The notes under the pieces were generated by a model. It was not told the origin of the DNA, searched no databases, and saw only the letters and a list, made by a program, of their open reading frames with translations. The position numbers and the translations under genes were made by a program. 64,000 bases of DNA from assembly GCA_030765055.1 (NCBI GenBank), contig CM060952.1, positions 83,283,630 through 83,347,629 on the forward strand. The letters are read 5' to 3'. Each line of letters starts with the position of its first letter. Position 1 is the stretch's first letter. Of the stretch, positions 1-9,567 are shown piece by piece. The DNA is from Mantis religiosa. Taxonomy: Eukaryota; Arthropoda; Insecta; Mantodea; Mantidae.

Positions 1-868
1 CACTTATCTTAACAAATTCGTGTTGATACTTCTTTTCTTATGTCTTTTTAGTATTACCAACATCTGAAAACGAAACAAATCTAAAAATAGAATCAACTGT
101 TGGTATTTCGAAATTCATTATGCGATGTTTATTTTTTAAAATAAATATTTTTCCCACACCATTAAATCTATCCGACCATTTAATTGTTTTAATAATTTCA
201 CTTCAGGATTTATTTCATAGTTAAATGACCAAAAATGATCTGCTATGGCTGATTTATCTGTTTGTTTATACCTAATGTTACGAAAATGTTCTTTTGTTCT
301 AGTTTGAAAATTACGTTTCGTCTTTCCAATATGAACCTGATCACAATCTAAACAATTAAATTGATAAATACCAGCTTTTTTACTATTAGCAATTTTATCT
401 TTTTAGAGAAATGTAGTAAATTTTTAATACTATATTTATTTCGAGGAACTAAAGTTATACCAACTTCTTTAAAAAAATTGAAATTGTTTATTAACCCAAG
501 GATGGTATGTAATTTTTTTAAATTATAATCGTCTTTTATTTGCTCAAGGGTAGAAATATAATTAACAGTTTTCTGATATTTAAATTTTTCAATCTTCTTT
601 TGTACAAAATATTTATTATAACCATTAATTAAGGCAGTATTAATAACATGTTTATATTTTATATTTCAGTTTCTAATGTGAATTTTATAGCTTTATCTTT
701 TAAATTTAGTAATCATAAAGCATCGTTAATTTGTTTTTCAGAAACAATAACAAAAGTATCATCAACATATCTATACCATATTTTAAAAATCAAAAGAAAA
801 TAGTATTTTTTAATTTTAGATTTTCCATTTGAAAAGAGGTATCAACACGAATCTAAGATAAGTGAAGC
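1..868 (-). mobile_element. Penelope-like retroelement fragment with GIY-YIG endonuclease and RT motif
   Basis: Read on the minus strand, the stretch near 755-775 encodes RYVDDTFVIVSEKQI, the reverse transcriptase catalytic motif (YVDD). Further on, 320-374 encodes GIYQFNCLDCDQVHIGKT followed by RTKEHFRNIRYKQ. That is the GIY-YIG nuclease core, which lies C-terminal to the RT in Penelope-like elements. The RT is truncated upstream and frames are broken, so this is a dead copy. It opens with CACTTATCTTA at base 1 and closes with the inverted counterpart at about 835-868, giving imperfect terminal inverted repeats of about 34 bp. Related copies lie at 50982-51740 and 52490-53130, and a remnant at 55270-55515. 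The left edge coincides with the window edge, so sequence beyond it cannot be excluded. Confidence 0.85.
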
Positions 869-3800
869 CTAAGTGGCAAATATTTTTATTTGTGTAATAT
901 TTACTGCTTCACTGTAGCTAGCTTAATTTTCTACGTAATCTGAAGTGTTCTTTATTTTGCATGACTTCTTCATAACTAGTAAACCGTAATAGTCGGACAA
1001 AATCATACTTCATAAATGAAGTGAAGATCTGGTTAAATCACGTAATTTATCTTAGAGTTTTTTTTTTTCAGAATTAACTGTTTCTGAGACGTTCCTTTTT
1101 ATTACCAGTTTGACCTTTTCCAATACCACTCTACTCAAACGGGGTATTGTTATTCATTTTACTTTCTCTACCAAATAGATATATAGTAGACAGAGAAAAA
1201 AATTGCGTTCCAGCAATATTTGACATAGACATTTTCGGAGAAATGTACGCTTTCACTTCCCCTGGATCAAAATGGGGATTATTTTTAACTTTTAGCAATG
1301 CAAACAACTGCATTTCAAAGCCCTTCACATAGCCACCAACTCTTAGGAGAAATTTGACTGTCACTTAAGTTCTACTGTATTCCCTTGTACCTAAAAGAAT
1401 ATGACTTTGTAACAATAATAGAAGAATGGGTAGAATAAGTCATGTGAAGTTACAGTATTTATAGTTACTGAAAATCTGTGTCTCGGCGAGAATTGAACCA
1501 AGAGCTCTGCCAGAACTCTGGCGGAAGGATTTTGTTTCAATAGACTGTTGCGTTTTAATTATTTTGTTGTATTATCGCGAATCAGTAACTGCTAAAAGGA
1601 TTACTACATGAACCTCATCGTTTAATAATTTTTTTTATTCTTTGAAATTTTAACTTATTGTAATGTAAAATTTACATATGATTTATCAACTTTAGGAATA
1701 TATTTCAACGTTGAAATATTTCCTATAACGATGGATATGACAAACAATCTCACAGCCGACTGTATCAGAGAAAAAAAACAGCTTCGAAAACTTAACTTTC
1801 AGAATTCCATATAAGGTTTATTAAGGTTTACATATACTTTTGTGTATTTGTGGGGGGGGGGGGGTTAACACTGGAAAGACTCAAAAATGGGAATACTTAC
1901 AACACCACTACAGGGACATAAATGGTTTCGCAGTTAAATCATTTACTTCGAAAATTAAATTTTCAGAAGTTTTCGAGCAACTTTCATACAGTTTCTGAAT
2001 ATCTGGAGAATTTTTCAACATGGGAACATTTCGTGGAATTCTTGGAACAGTTGGCACTGCCGGTGTTGTAGCGAATTTCAGGGGAAATATGAAAAACTAC
2101 CTGATACTAAATAACTATGGATGGTAAGAGAATACAAAGCTGAATTTGAAAATTGAATGTGTAAATTGTTCATAATATTTTATCATCTACTGCAGTATTT
2201 TTATGTAGTTCACATGATCACATGACAGAGTCAGCTGCAAGCAGGGAGGTGTTTTTGAACGACTGGCCATCATGCACTTGAGAAGCAAAAGAATGTGACA
2301 CGTAGCCGTATGAATGTTGCACTTGTCTCGACCGTGGTGTGAAGTGGCCATATGAGAGAGCTCTTGACTCTGGGTCAAGATGCCACAGCCCATTAGGAAG
2401 TGTTCAGCTGGCAAATGTCGAGTTTTCTTTCTTGGAGACATTGGTCGCATATATCTTGGCAGTATCAGCGCTGTCCATTTTCATAGAACTAAGTGAATTA
2501 TTGTTTATCCCTGTAACTTACCCAGTAATCTTGCGTTTCCTTGGACATATTCAGATGTCACTTAAGACATTTTAAGAAATAATTAAAACACTCGGGACAC
2601 TATAGAAACAAAAGCTAAACAAAGTAAACAAATCAAAGCAATATGCAACAGCGTTCTTGAAGAACTACAAATACCCTAGGGAGAAAGTGCATAAGTGCAA
2701 ATGTCTATTTAAGCAAGTAATAATACATAATCTTCATAGATATTATTTTCAGAAACAATAAGCTATAGTAAACCCAAATTCGATTACATTTATTGAATAT
2801 CTATAAATTTACCCAGATTCTTAATGATATTTTGAAAGATTCTAAAATTTGTTTTATCCGACACCTTTAGGAACTTCTAGGGCAATTACAACTTGAATCA
2901 TTAATTATCCAGCATTTAACTTTTCTTGGTGGTTTGTCCCTATAAATTTAGACTTAAGTAACTCTAGCAAAATAACCTCATGTCTCTGACAAACGTTTAA
3001 AAATATTACCCGCGACACTTAAACAGTTTGTTAAAATTCTCAGTGCACAGCAAAGAAGTATTATATACAAAACAGTCATTTATGGCATGAGGGTTAAAAG
3101 GAAGATTTTATATTTTGAGTAGGTGTGATTCCGAAACGAGGCCGCAGGCGAACAAAACCTGCAAACAAAATAAAATTCTTTTAACTCGTGCATCATACAC
3201 ATTCCTGAATATTTATAGATTACATTATAGATTCCTATACAGACATATGGTAATATTTTACCTTTCTCATGGTCGTCATATTCTCGGGATGCGTTGTTCA
3301 TTTGCCTTGCGTAACATCAGTGTTGACAACGTGACGTTTAGAAAACCATGTTTTACATAAGGGAGGCAGTGGAAATAATATAACGATGATAATAACAGAA
3401 CAAAAATGTACCTGATTAGTATATTACAAATTTTTCCAAAGTTATATTCTGAGAAAATTGAAATGTTGATTGTATAATTTTTCCTATAGGAAATTGATAC
3501 TTCTTGGGCGGAGGAAGTGAAAATTCAATTATTTTTTACATGATTTACGACACTTTAAGATTCGCGGTTTCCTTGAAGGAGGCAAGATACCCAAGTTGGC
3601 ATTACCGGCGTGTTGAAAGTTTTGAGCGAAAGAATTTTCTACTTTTAACACAATCGTGAACTACTAAATGGATCACTTTTACTATCAGCTAAGATATCAG
3701 TTTAAGAAACCCCAATATACAACGAAAATGATATGAATTCGCTGCCTTTTTGTTATTTTCTGAGGCAACAAAGACACAAGTAATTATTTTTATGCTGGCA

Positions 3801-4089
3801 TGGTTCAAACTACTGCGATTGTACTGAACAAGCTGCCGTAGTAACATACCAACATGGTATTAAATTTGAATTGACTCATTTTACTAATAAACCACAGAGA
3901 AACCTCGAATTCGATTCCCAAGTACTTTAAGATCAGGAGTGCACAATTTATCCAGAAATAGATAGATCAGTGACAAATAATTGAAACGATTTTGCATTAG
4001 ATTTAGGAATAAAAAACAATAACAAATAACATGTTTAGGATTAATAATGCCACAAACAGTATTAGTTAACATAGATTGTGTGTTTAACA
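869..4089. other. Unassigned AT-rich stretch
   Basis: No convincing exon or recognisable transposon protein was seen. It contains a run of 13 G at 1852-1864. Open frames are short, overlap on both strands and lack any recognisable motif. A weak tRNA-like B-box remnant lies near 1485-1545 on the minus strand. Confidence 0.5.
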
Positions 4090-4210
4090 AGATATACGTT
4101 TCCTGTGTTGTAAGAATTTTTCTATATCTTACGGTTTACCATTATTTAAAAGTCATTCAGAATGAAGAAAATTCAATATATTCATTTCATTTGCCATGAA
4201 AACAGCTTAA
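4090..4210 (+). repeat. Copy of dispersed repeat R1 (unknown family)
   Basis: Contains the phrases TCTTACGGTTTACCATT and GTCATTCAGAATGAAGAAAA, which recur in similar order near 29290-29420, 44190-44380 and 53365-53560. No coding potential or terminal repeats were identified, so the class of this element is unknown. Confidence 0.5.
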
Positions 4211-4369
4211 AAATGTATTTTAATATAAATCGCTAAGGCCAGCTTTAGGCAAATAAAATGTTCCAAAATATGTCCCACTTAATAGTAGCTTGGAATGTGA
4301 GAATTTTCTATAAAGTCTAGACTCCGAAAATTCCAAATTTGGTATTTAATCGACTTTCCGGTTTGGAAT

Positions 4370-4595
4370 GGCATAAACATGTTTTCCCTCGATGTGCGGT
4401 TTCCTCTACCATTCACTTCTCCATAATCACCTTACATTCCGTACATTCCATCAATATTTCATACCAGCCACTCCTTCAGTGACATTCCAGATGTTGGGCT
4501 AATCGCCCATCCTGAACATTCTCTCGCATCGAACCCATGGCCTCCAAAATGTGAGATAAAGACTCTACTGCCTAAGCCGTATCAAACGGTTTATA
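4370..4595 (-). mobile_element. tRNA-derived SINE, family C
   Basis: On the minus strand there is an A-box-like GGCTTAGGCAGTAGAGTC and, about 30 bases on, a B-box-like CATGGGTTCGATGC. A body follows containing TTCAGGATGGGCGATTAGCCC and CATCTGGAATG. The same body occurs at 17090-17290 (minus) and 26780-27060 (plus). Internal RNA polymerase III boxes plus a shared non-tRNA body define a SINE. Target duplications were not found. Confidence 0.65.
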
Positions 4596-4629
4596 ATTAA
4601 ATACGATGACAAAAGAATCTCGGTTAGCA

Positions 4630-4669
4630 AGAGAGAGAGGGAGGGAGAGAGAGAGAGAAAGAAAGAAAG
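4630..4669. repeat. Purine (GA/GGGA/GAAA) microsatellite
   Basis: A 40-bp run of GA units interrupted by GGGA and ending in GAAA units. Simple sequence; no further function can be read. Confidence 0.9.
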
Positions 4670-5254
4670 TCAGCACTGCTGCGAATGAAGTGTCAGTAAG
4701 AACAGAAGAATCACGAGAGAAACGTTAACAAATGCAAACCGGTCGCACGCTACTACCGATGACAGAAAATCGATTGCCCCTTTAGGAATTTTGTTTACAC
4801 CTCGTCATGTGCCGCGCCAAGACAGATGTCTCGCCGAAATAAATCGTGGCAGAAGCTTTTTCGGAGAAGTCAATATGGCCATTGTCCCTCTTATCTCAAA
4901 CAACTTGCACGTAACAGGACTTTGACATAAAACTAATCTTTAGGTTGCTTTACTGAATATTCCCTATGGTCGTTGAATCTGGAAGAATGAACGAGGGTGC
5001 AAATGTAGCTACGAGTCTAAAATTCAATAACCCATCTTTTAATAACTCTTTCAGGAAATACCGGAAGAACAATAATAGTATTTTTATTACCTCAACATGT
5101 ATTTTAATTCTTTGGTCACCCTGGAGTTTATATTTTAATTAGATCAAATATAATAATTGGAGCAATAACCAGCATACTATTTCTATTAATTCTTAATAAA
5201 CTCCAGTGTAAAAAAGAATCTAATTTATGACGTATAAGTACTGAAGTTGTGTGA

Positions 5255-5445
5255 GATGTAAATACTGGTGGCTCAGTTTATCAGGTGCTGGTCTTCTCAT
5301 CTGAAGATCGTGGGTCAAAACCGTTGCTTTTGATGTGTAATTAAAAGTGACAGCCACAATATATTTAACTGTAAAAGAACTACTGCGGGACAAAACTGCA
5401 GCACAACGGCGGCGTTATATGATCCTGAAAATTGATAGTTTACAA
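5255..5445 (+). mobile_element. tRNA-derived SINE, family F
   Basis: An A-box-like GGTGGCTCAGTTTATCAGG and a B-box-like GATCGTGGGTCAAAACC are followed by a body ending in AGAACTACTGCGGGACAAAA and ATATGATCCTGAAA. The same 3' body is present at 29705-29885 (plus) and 60755-60925 (minus), so three copies lie in this window. This copy is diverged in the B box. Confidence 0.6.
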
Positions 5446-6061
5446 ACCAAATACTGATTCATTTTTTTTCATTTATTATTATTGATTTCTTTTACTCGCC
5501 CAGTTATTGCGCATAGGAAATGTTGACCGAACTCCAGAATATTCGAGTAAAGAAACTTGTAGAAGGTCCTACATAATCGAGCGCGTGGCTCATCCGTTTA
5601 GAGTTCTAAATGCCCCGCTTATATCGCGATATTCCTGGGCCACAGTCGCTGCTCCACAATATTTTGTAGGAAACATTTTTCAAAGATAAACAAGTTTTTC
5701 AGCTATTATCGTACGCTTGTGAAGTCATTAACAAAACTTAAAAAGCAACATACTATTTTTTTTTTATCTCCACAGATGTTCTTATTTCATATAGCATATG
5801 AGAGGTGTGTTTCGTTCGGGAACCACTTAATTGTCGGTCTGTTTATCGATTTTCTTTATAGTCTACAGAATTGTTATAATTAAAACAAATCTGATCATTT
5901 AATGAGGTGTTTGTATTTAGCAGTTGCTAAATCGATGTACCATAAATTTTTCTTAAATGTTTCCAATCACTGCTCCAAAGCACATCTTAAATCTCTTGTG
6001 GACATTGTAAAATCTTTTACATTTCAAAATGTCGCCATAAAGTGGAGACAGATCTGCTAAC
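5446..6061. other. Unassigned stretch left of the gypsy element
   Basis: AT-rich with a T-rich tract near 5758-5768. No recognisable gene. The last four bases before the LTR element (ATAG at 6062-6065) are its left target-site duplication. Confidence 0.5.
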
Positions 6062-6065
6062 ATAG

Positions 6066-6637
6066 TGTGACGAGAGCGCTGAAACACCCTGTGAGCAGCT
6101 GGCAACGGAAGACAGGGGAGGCTCGGTTAGCCACGCCCTTCCCTCGTTTGTCTTATAGTGGTGACAGCCAGTGGTCGGAAAGAAACATAATTGTGCGTCT
6201 GTTTCTGCCCACCTGGTTCCAGAAATTACGGAGTCTGGAACATTCTCCTGGTCACTAGAAACCGGCGATATTTCTATAAAGAGGGTTACAGACAGACGGA
6301 GTTAGTCAGTCAGTTGTTGGTTGAGTTGGTCAATCAGTTGGTTAGTGAGTGTGAGCGAGAAGACAGTCGCAGTTCTTGGTGTAAGAAGGCAGTGTTAGTG
6401 ACGTGTTAATGAACGAAAGGGTTGTGCAACGGAAGTCTGTACGAACTGTGTATGAGTATCGGAGTTTATGTAATCGCGAGTACAAGTGAAGTAGTAACGG
6501 ACGAACGGGTAAATCGTAATTGTTGCAGCACGTAATTCTGTGTAATTGGCAAGTGTTAAACTGTAAGTCGGTGGAAATAAAGAACATTGTTGAGTGGTGT
6601 AATTGGACTTTTTATTCCACGAACCCACAAAGTCACA
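6066..6637 (+). repeat. 5' LTR of the gypsy-type element
   Basis: TG...CA ends with a 6-bp inverted repeat (TGTGAC/GTCACA). A TATA box (TATAAA, 6275-6280) is followed about 30 bases on by an initiator-like TCAGT near 6308, the likely transcription start. A polyadenylation signal AATAAA lies at 6576-6581 with GT-rich sequence after it, placing the R/U5 border near 6600. U3 carries heat-shock-element-like motifs just upstream of the TATA box. Confidence 0.95.
6217..6280 (+). promoter_or_regulatory. LTR core promoter with heat-shock-element-like motifs
   Basis: TTCCAGAAATTAC (6217-6229) and GTCTGGAACATTC (6233-6245) each fit the nTTCnnGAAnnTTCn heat-shock element with one base off. They sit 30-58 bp upstream of TATAAA at 6275. 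The same arrangement is repeated in the identical right LTR (8017-8080). Binding by HSF is an inference from the motif and its placement. Confidence 0.5.
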
Positions 6638-6638
6638 C

Positions 6639-6690
6639 TGGCGTCAGAAGTGGGATATATCACAAGTCACACTGGTGTCAGGAAGCGGGA
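6639..6690 (+). promoter_or_regulatory. Primer-binding-like site, duplicated
   Basis: TGGCGTCAGAAGTGGGAT at 6639-6656 starts one base after the LTR and begins with the TGG typical of tRNA primer sites. A diverged second copy lies at 6664-6690. The repeated block (6630-6655 and 6664-6690) includes the last eight LTR bases, so the LTR/primer-site junction has been tandemly duplicated. The priming tRNA was not identified. Confidence 0.6.
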
Positions 6691-6716
6691 AAACAACATC
6701 ACCGAACATTACAACC

Positions 6717-7760
6717 ATGGACGCGGCAGTGGAAAAATTCCTGGAGAAGATGATGGAAATGAAGGCCGAACTAATCGGGAAGATGGAAGAAATGAAGGCC
6801 GAATTAACAACGGAAATAGAAGCGGCAAATAACAACCTGGCCGCAAAGATGGAAGAAATGCAGGCCGAATTAACAGAGAAGCTGGAGACTAGAAATAACC
6901 TGGCCGCGGAACTGAAACTAATCAGGACGGCTAGGGACAACATCGCCGAGAAGATGGAACAAGTGAAGGCCGAGTTAACCACGGAAATGAGAGCAGCGAA
7001 TGACGGTCCGGCTACCGAAATGAAGGTGGCGAACGAGGTTTTCGCCGCAAAGTTCGAGGAACGGTTGGCCGACGTGAGGGATGACGTCACGAACCTGGGC
7101 AAGCGGAAGGGTCAAGTAGACGACCGCCTTAATGATTTAGAGGAAAAGGCCGACAACATCGCAAAACCCCTCACCCGCCTGACGGAGGAAAACCGGCCTT
7201 ATGTGTGGACGGAGGACGCCGAAGACGCTTTCCAGCACCCGAAGGGGACCCTGTGCAGTGCTTCAATTTTGGGTTTCCCACAACCGGGTGGCGCCTTCAT
7301 TGTGGACACCGACGCCAGCGACCATTGCATTGGAGGTGTCCTATCGCAGATCCAGGACGGCCACGAGCGCACAAGAGTGGAAGAGGAGGAGCGTGCCGCA
7401 GCAGTCCGAGTAGTTGTGGCAGTGCCTGCTGAAGGCTGGGATAGCGCAGGCCTGAGGAGGGAGCAGCTGGCGGACGCAGACTTGGGGCCACTCTTGAGGG
7501 AAGTGGACGCAGGGACGAGGCCAACCTGGGAGGACATCGCACCGAGGAGCGCCACCTACAAGTCGCACTGGGCCCAATGGGACTCGTTGAAGACCAGAGA
7601 GGGCGTGCTGTTCCGGGTATGGGAGTCAACCGATGGGAAGGCGCGGAGAGGACAGTTGGTACTTCCCCGGAGCAAGGTCCCGGAAGTCTTGGAGGAAGTG
7701 CACGCCGGTACTTCAGGAGGACACCTGGGAGCGAACCGAATGATTCACAAACTACGGTAG
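6717..7760 (+). CDS. Fused gag-coiled-coil / RNase H start / integrase N-terminus ORF of deleted gypsy element
   Basis: This is a 347-codon frame. The ATG at 6717 is preferred because it follows the primer site and is preceded by ACAACC; the frame is open further 5' only because it runs back into the LTR. Residues 1-150 are Lys/Glu/Met-rich with repeated MEEMKAEL-type heptads, a predicted coiled coil resembling a gag N-terminus. Residues about 150-214 match the end of a Ty3/gypsy RT and the start of RNase H (WTEDAEDAFQ, then FIVDTDASDHCIGGVLSQ, with the first catalytic Asp in TDAS). Residues about 226-347 match the linker and the integrase zinc-binding domain (HAGTSGGHLGANRMIHKLR, first His pair). 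The frame stops where the family consensus continues; 7761-7850 still resembles that consensus (RYFWLRLRADAGG). No polymerase, protease or integrase activity is possible. A role as a structural or packaging protein is inference. Confidence 0.85.
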   Translation: MDAAVEKFLEKMMEMKAELIGKMEEMKAELTTEIEAANNNLAAKMEEMQAELTEKLETRNNLAAELKLIRTARDNIAEKMEQVKAELTTEMRAANDGPATEMKVANEVFAAKFEERLADVRDDVTNLGKRKGQVDDRLNDLEEKADNIAKPLTRLTEENRPYVWTEDAEDAFQHPKGTLCSASILGFPQPGGAFIVDTDASDHCIGGVLSQIQDGHERTRVEEEERAAAVRVVVAVPAEGWDSAGLRREQLADADLGPLLREVDAGTRPTWEDIAPRSATYKSHWAQWDSLKTREGVLFRVWESTDGKARRGQLVLPRSKVPEVLEEVHAGTSGGHLGANRMIHKLR

Positions 7761-7865
7761 CGCTACTTCTGGCTCAGACTTCGGGCAGATGCTGGTGGTA
7801 CACCTGGACCGCCTCGCACGCTACGATGGGGCTGTTCGAGACGAACAGCTTTGAGGAGGGAGCAG

Positions 7866-8437
7866 TGTGACGAGAGCGCTGAAACACCCTGTGAGCAGCT
7901 GGCAACGGAAGACAGGGGAGGCTCGGTTAGCCACGCCCTTCCCTCGTTTGTCTTATAGTGGTGACAGCCAGTGGTCGGAAAGAAACATAATTGTGCGTCT
8001 GTTTCTGCCCACCTGGTTCCAGAAATTACGGAGTCTGGAACATTCTCCTGGTCACTAGAAACCGGCGATATTTCTATAAAGAGGGTTACAGACAGACGGA
8101 GTTAGTCAGTCAGTTGTTGGTTGAGTTGGTCAATCAGTTGGTTAGTGAGTGTGAGCGAGAAGACAGTCGCAGTTCTTGGTGTAAGAAGGCAGTGTTAGTG
8201 ACGTGTTAATGAACGAAAGGGTTGTGCAACGGAAGTCTGTACGAACTGTGTATGAGTATCGGAGTTTATGTAATCGCGAGTACAAGTGAAGTAGTAACGG
8301 ACGAACGGGTAAATCGTAATTGTTGCAGCACGTAATTCTGTGTAATTGGCAAGTGTTAAACTGTAAGTCGGTGGAAATAAAGAACATTGTTGAGTGGTGT
8401 AATTGGACTTTTTATTCCACGAACCCACAAAGTCACA
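7866..8437 (+). repeat. 3' LTR of the gypsy-type element
   Basis: Same as the left LTR with no mismatch seen over 572 bp. TATA box at 8075-8080, AATAAA at 8376-8381. Directly preceded by the polypurine tract and followed by the right copy of the ATAG duplication. Confidence 0.95.
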
Positions 8438-8724
8438 ATAGTAACCAAACCTACCAAATGGGATAAATGAAATTGCTCTTGCGACTACACGAAATATATA
8501 TACATATCTGGAAAAACCTATTTAAAACGTTCGTCCATGAGAATAGGATAGTGGCTGAAATTTTTTGTGACGCTTTTATTATAATTTGACAAGACCTAGG
8601 ATGTTTTAAAAATTAATTAACCTTTGTTTTATTGCATTATTCCTATCTTATGAAACGTCCTTAATACAAATAAGTTTATATCAATTATCAAGAAAAGATT
8701 TAAAGAATAAGCATTGTAATTTAT

Positions 8725-8945
8725 GTCCTCCAACGTTGTCATATCGAACGATGAATTAAGTGAGTGAAATGATGCTCAAATGAGTCCAGGGTTCATAGAG
8801 CTTTGATTACCCGACATTCGTCTTTAAGGATAAAGGAAAACCCCTAAAAAAACCTTATCCAGTTAACTCACCCTGACGACATTTGAAATCGGGTCCTCTT
8901 GAACGTGAGGCAGATACGTTACCATCTACGCTACCGAGGCGGGCA
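8725..8945 (-). mobile_element. tRNA-derived SINE, family A
   Basis: Read on the minus strand it has an A-box-like TAGCGTAGATGGTAACG, then CCTCACGTTCAAGAGG and a degenerate B box. The body then contains GATAAGG, a T-rich stretch, CCTTTATCCTTAAAGACGAATG and TCATTTGAGCATCATTTCACT. The same order of blocks occurs at 25850-26010, 38617-38790, 40905-41080, 44585-44770, 48800-48905 and 49365-49557. It is the commonest SINE in this window. Confidence 0.75.
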
Positions 8946-9153
8946 GGATAAGCATTTGTAGGAGTGGTTGCATAGACAAACTAATGTGAATGTACGTATC
9001 CTAGATGAGGGTTTTTTATAAAACAAATTTGTAAGACGAATTTTACATTCTTTGTGCTTTAACTATTTAAAATGATGAGCATTCCATAACTCGGGAACGT
9101 TTGGTAATTAAATTTAATTTTAAAATTCGTAAGCTTTCACGGCCGGTGTCAGT

Positions 9154-9228
9154 ATAACATAAAGTATTAACCGGGTTTGTGGGTCGTGGTCTACTGGGCT
9201 CACAAGCCCGGTTAATACTTTATATTAT
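9154..9228. other. Near-perfect hairpin with 28-bp arms
   Basis: Bases 9154-9181 and 9201-9228 are reverse complements at 26 of 28 positions, around a 19-base loop. The core is AAAGTATTAACCGGG paired with CCCGGTTAATACTTT. One of the two mismatches would be a G:U pair in RNA. It could be a small palindromic element, the folded end of a transposon or a pre-miRNA-like stem. Nothing nearby decides between these. Confidence 0.75.
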
Positions 9229-9305
9229 AAATTTATTTTATATGGGCACAATATCATTAAATGATAACAATTTTCAAACTAAGAAAATCAAAAACCTGCA
9301 CAACA

Positions 9306-9567
9306 AAAACTCCTAAAGCACCTATCTACCGTGCTAGGGATCCCGGGTTCGATTCCCGGCGATAGGCTGGGGATGTTTCTCCGACCAAGATAATTCATCC
9401 TCCCCAGAGTCTGGAAGTATGAATGAGAGTGCGAATGCGTACGTTATCTAATAATTAAAACCCATGAATACGAGTTAACACCTTTGATATGCTCCAAAGA
9501 GAACGGCCGCCGATATGACCATTGGAGTTAAAGGCGGGGTATAAATGGAACAAAGAAAACTCCTAAA
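9306..9567 (+). mobile_element. tRNA-derived SINE with target-site duplication
   Basis: A B-box CGGGTTCGATTCCCGG (about 9345-9360) lies in a tRNA-like head. A body follows with GAGTCTGGAAGTATGAATGA and ends GGGGTATAAATGGAACAAAG. AAAACTCCTAAA occurs at both edges (9306-9317 and 9556-9567), a 12-bp target-site duplication that places the element at 9318-9555. A partly similar segment near 4970-5040 may be a truncated relative. Confidence 0.7.

Larger units (their letters stand above)
6066..8437 (+). mobile_element. Complete non-autonomous Ty3/gypsy-type LTR retrotransposon
   Basis: Two direct repeats of 572 bp (6066-6637 and 7866-8437) show no difference by eye along their whole length. Each begins TGTGAC and ends GTCACA. 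The element is flanked by ATAG on both sides (6062-6065 and 8438-8441), a 4-bp target duplication. The internal region is only 1,228 bp and has a primer-binding-like site just after the left LTR, one long reading frame, and a polypurine tract (GAGGAGGGAGCAG, 7853-7865) abutting the right LTR. The frame joins a gag-like coiled coil, the start of RNase H and the N-terminal part of integrase. The protease, the RT core, most of RNase H and the integrase catalytic core are absent. The element therefore depends on enzymes from a full-length relative. Identical LTRs point to very recent insertion. Confidence 0.95.

Noticed and set aside
1485..1545. tRNA-like segment on the minus strand (TTGGTTCAATTCTCGCC)
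   Set aside because: Only a B-box-like stretch; no cloverleaf or SINE body could be followed.
6067..6628. Several short frames within the LTRs on both strands
   Set aside because: They lie in non-coding LTR sequence, are exactly repeated in the other LTR and show no protein motif.
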